Both the position numbers and the translations under genes were made by a program. Below, in pieces: positions 14,349-15,806 of a DNA stretch of 15,806 nucleotides. The stretch is from Anaerolineales bacterium UBA3001 (lineage in GTDB: Bacteria; Chloroflexota; Anaerolineae; Anaerolineales; UBA11657). The notes under the pieces are model-generated. The model was not told the DNA's origin. It was given only the letters and a program-made list of their open reading frames with translations, and ran no database searches. Position 1 is the stretch's first letter. Each line of letters opens with the position of its first letter. The stretch lies in contig DDZT01000072.1 in the NCBI GenBank assembly GCA_002346435.1, positions 1 to 15,806 of the forward strand. The letters are read 5' to 3'.

Positions 14349-14390
14349 GAGCAGGTTGCATAGTTGCTTTTGTTTTGCTCTAACCTGCTC
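14349..14390. repeat. 9-base inverted repeat between rpmG and tRNA-Trp
   Basis: GAGCAGGTT at 14349-14357 is perfectly matched by AACCTGCTC at 14382-14390, with 24 bases between them. On the minus-strand transcript this would fold into a hairpin ending 15 bases before the mature tRNA 5' end. There is no T-run after it, so it is not a standard terminator; it may be a processing signal separating the mRNA from the tRNA. Confidence 0.6.
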
Positions 14391-14407
14391 GTGCTCGATA
14401 CCTGAAA

Positions 14408-14572
14408 TTACTTTGTTTCACGATGCAATTGATGCTTTCGGCAACGCGCACAGTACTTACTAAATTCTAGACGTCCAGGATCGTTACGCCTATTTTTTTC
14501 TGTAGTGTAGTTACGTTCCTTACATTCTATACAGGCCAATGTAATTACTGGCCTAACGTCTTTCCTAGCCAT
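14408..14572 (-). CDS. rpmG: 50S ribosomal protein L33
   Basis: Small large-subunit protein of 54 residues, too short for most length filters. The translation starts MARKDVRPVITLACIEC, continues with KERNYTTEKNRRNDPGRLEF, and ends SKYCARCRKHQLHRETK. All four zinc-ligand cysteines are present (C14, C17, C41, C44), so this is the zinc-binding (C+) form rather than the cysteine-free paralogue. The ATG at 14570-14572 lies three bases after the tuf stop; no clear Shine-Dalgarno at the right distance is seen, so translation may be coupled to tuf. Confidence 0.95.
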   Translation of the reverse strand: MARKDVRPVITLACIECKERNYTTEKNRRNDPGRLEFSKYCARCRKHQLHRETK

Positions 14573-14575
14573 AAT

Positions 14576-15778
14576 TTATTGAATTATTTCCGTAATTACA
14601 CCAGCACCAACAGTGAGTCCACCCTCACGGATAGCAAACTTCGAACCCTTCTCGAGTGCTACAGGAGTTATCAGTTCTACATCCATGTTCACATTGTCAC
14701 CTGGCATCACCATTTCTACACCCTCAGGCAAGGTGATTGATCCTGTTACATCCATAGTACGTATGTAAAACTGTGGCCTGTATCCAGCAAAGAAAGCTTT
14801 ATGCCTGCCACCTTCACCCTTAGTTAGTACATACACCTCTGCTTTGAATTTAGTATGAGGTGTTATGCTGCCTGGTTTAGCTATCACCATGCCACGCTGA
14901 ACCTCTTCGCGATCAACACCACGTATCAATATACCGGCATTATCACCAGCTTCGCCAGTTTCCAACTCTTTATGAAACATCTCTATACCAGTTATTACAG
15001 TTTCCATCGATTTTTCTTGTAGGCCGATGATTTCTGCTGGCTCTTGTACTTTGACCGTACCACGCTCAATTCGTCCGGTCACTACTGTGCCACGACCTTT
15101 GATGCTAAATACATCTTCTATTGGCATCATAAAAGGCTTGTCTGTCTCACGTTCTGGAGTAGGAATAAAACTATCCACAGCTTCCATTAGGTCAAGTATG
15201 CTTTTATATTCAGGTGCATTTACATCACTATTATCACTTTCTAGAGCTTGTAGTGAGCTACCTTGGATTATAGGTATATCGTCACCTTTGAATCCATACT
15301 CATTCAACATCTCTCTTAATTCCAATTCTACCAACTCTAGCAGTTCAGGATCATCCATCATGTCTACCTTGTTCATGTAGCAGACAATTTCCGGAACTTC
15401 TACTTGTCGTGCCAAAAGTACATGCTCGCGCGTTTGTGGCATAGGACCATCAGGAGCGGATACTACTAGGATTGCTCCGTCCACTTGCGCAGCTCCAGAA
15501 ATCATATTCTTAATATAATCACGATGTCCTGGCATATCAACATGAGCATAGTGCCTATTCTCAGTAGCATACTCTACGTGTGCAATAGCAATAGTAATAC
15601 CACGCGCTTTTTCCTCGGGCGCATTGTCAATAGTGTCAAATGCACGAAAATCTGCTCCACCTTGCAGTCCTAAGACCTTGGTGATAGCAGCTGTTAACGT
15701 GGTCTTACCATGATCCACGTGTCCCATAGTTCCTACATTTACATGTGGCTTACTACGATCAAATATTTCTTTTGCCAT
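14576..15778 (-). CDS. tuf: Translation elongation factor EF-Tu
   Basis: GTPase that delivers aminoacyl-tRNA to the ribosome, 400 residues, full length. GTP-binding motifs are GHVDHGKT (19-26), RGITI switch I (59-63), DMPGH (81-85) and NKVD (136-139); the G5 box reads SSL (174-176) where SAL is usual. Domains 2 and 3 follow (about 210-400) with VFSIKGRGTVVTGRIERG, HTKFKAEVYVLTKGEGGRH and GYRPQFYIRTMDVTG, ending IREGGLTVGAGVITEI. DMPGH replaces the common DCPGH and is followed by RDYIKNM instead of ADYVKNM. A strong AAGGAGG at 15786-15792 lies seven bases before the ATG. It is the first visible gene of the translation cluster; its promoter is outside the window. Confidence 0.98.
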   Translation of the reverse strand: MAKEIFDRSKPHVNVGTMGHVDHGKTTLTAAITKVLGLQGGADFRAFDTIDNAPEEKARGITIAIAHVEYATENRHYAHVDMPGHRDYIKNMISGAAQVDGAILVVSAPDGPMPQTREHVLLARQVEVPEIVCYMNKVDMMDDPELLELVELELREMLNEYGFKGDDIPIIQGSSLQALESDNSDVNAPEYKSILDLMEAVDSFIPTPERETDKPFMMPIEDVFSIKGRGTVVTGRIERGTVKVQEPAEIIGLQEKSMETVITGIEMFHKELETGEAGDNAGILIRGVDREEVQRGMVIAKPGSITPHTKFKAEVYVLTKGEGGRHKAFFAGYRPQFYIRTMDVTGSITLPEGVEMVMPGDNVNMDVELITPVALEKGSKFAIREGGLTVGAGVITEIIQ

Positions 15779-15806
15779 AGTTTTTCCTCCTTACTACAAA
15801 ATCTCC

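Overview
This window is an AT-rich stretch of bacterial chromosome with compact, mostly co-directional genes. The genes themselves point to a member of the Chloroflexota, probably an AT-rich Dehalococcoidia-like lineage. The DnaD-type protein has the N-terminus I associate with that phylum (GFPKGK followed by a TPVP/FFSELLP stretch), EF-Tu looks Chloroflexota-like, and dnaB is followed by DnaD-like and DnaC-like genes. This assignment is inference from remembered families, not from a search.

Left part (1-4974, + strand): a high-affinity phosphate uptake operon. It starts with the tail of the periplasmic/lipid-anchored phosphate-binding protein (pstS) and continues with two permeases (pstC, pstA), two tandem ATPases (pstB1, pstB2), a calcineurin-like phosphoesterase and the regulator phoU. 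Gaps are 2-39 bases. The two ATPases are the most notable part of the window. PstB1 has lost the Q-loop Gln and the switch (H-loop) His but keeps a perfect LSGGQ. PstB2 keeps Q and H but has LSLGQ. The defects are complementary: a PstB1-PstB2 heterodimer would have one fully consensus ATP site and one degenerate site, the arrangement known from asymmetric ABC exporters but not, to my knowledge, expected of a phosphate importer.

Right part (5018-15778, - strand): a nearly 11-kb run transcribed right to left. It begins with the translation cluster tuf, rpmG, tRNA-Trp, secE, nusG, rplK, rplA, L10 leader, rplJ, rplL. It continues through a Nudix hydrolase, a DUF151 bifunctional nuclease-like protein, the replicative helicase dnaB, a DnaD-like primosome protein, a double-AAA+ DnaC-like helicase-loader candidate and an exported glycerophosphodiesterase-like protein. 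The two halves converge at about 4978-5017.

How the genes work together: the left operon imports phosphate and senses its supply. The right run supplies elongation factor, ribosomal stalk proteins, transcription elongation factor NusG and the SecE translocase subunit, then the helicase plus probable loader proteins for replication restart or initiation. Oddities on this side are the duplicated AAA+ module in the DnaC-like protein, a GDPD homologue with changed catalytic residues (His to Tyr, Glu to Gln), and a NusG with a roughly 97-residue acidic N-terminal extension. No mobile elements, CRISPR arrays or gene-free stretches above 300 bases were seen.
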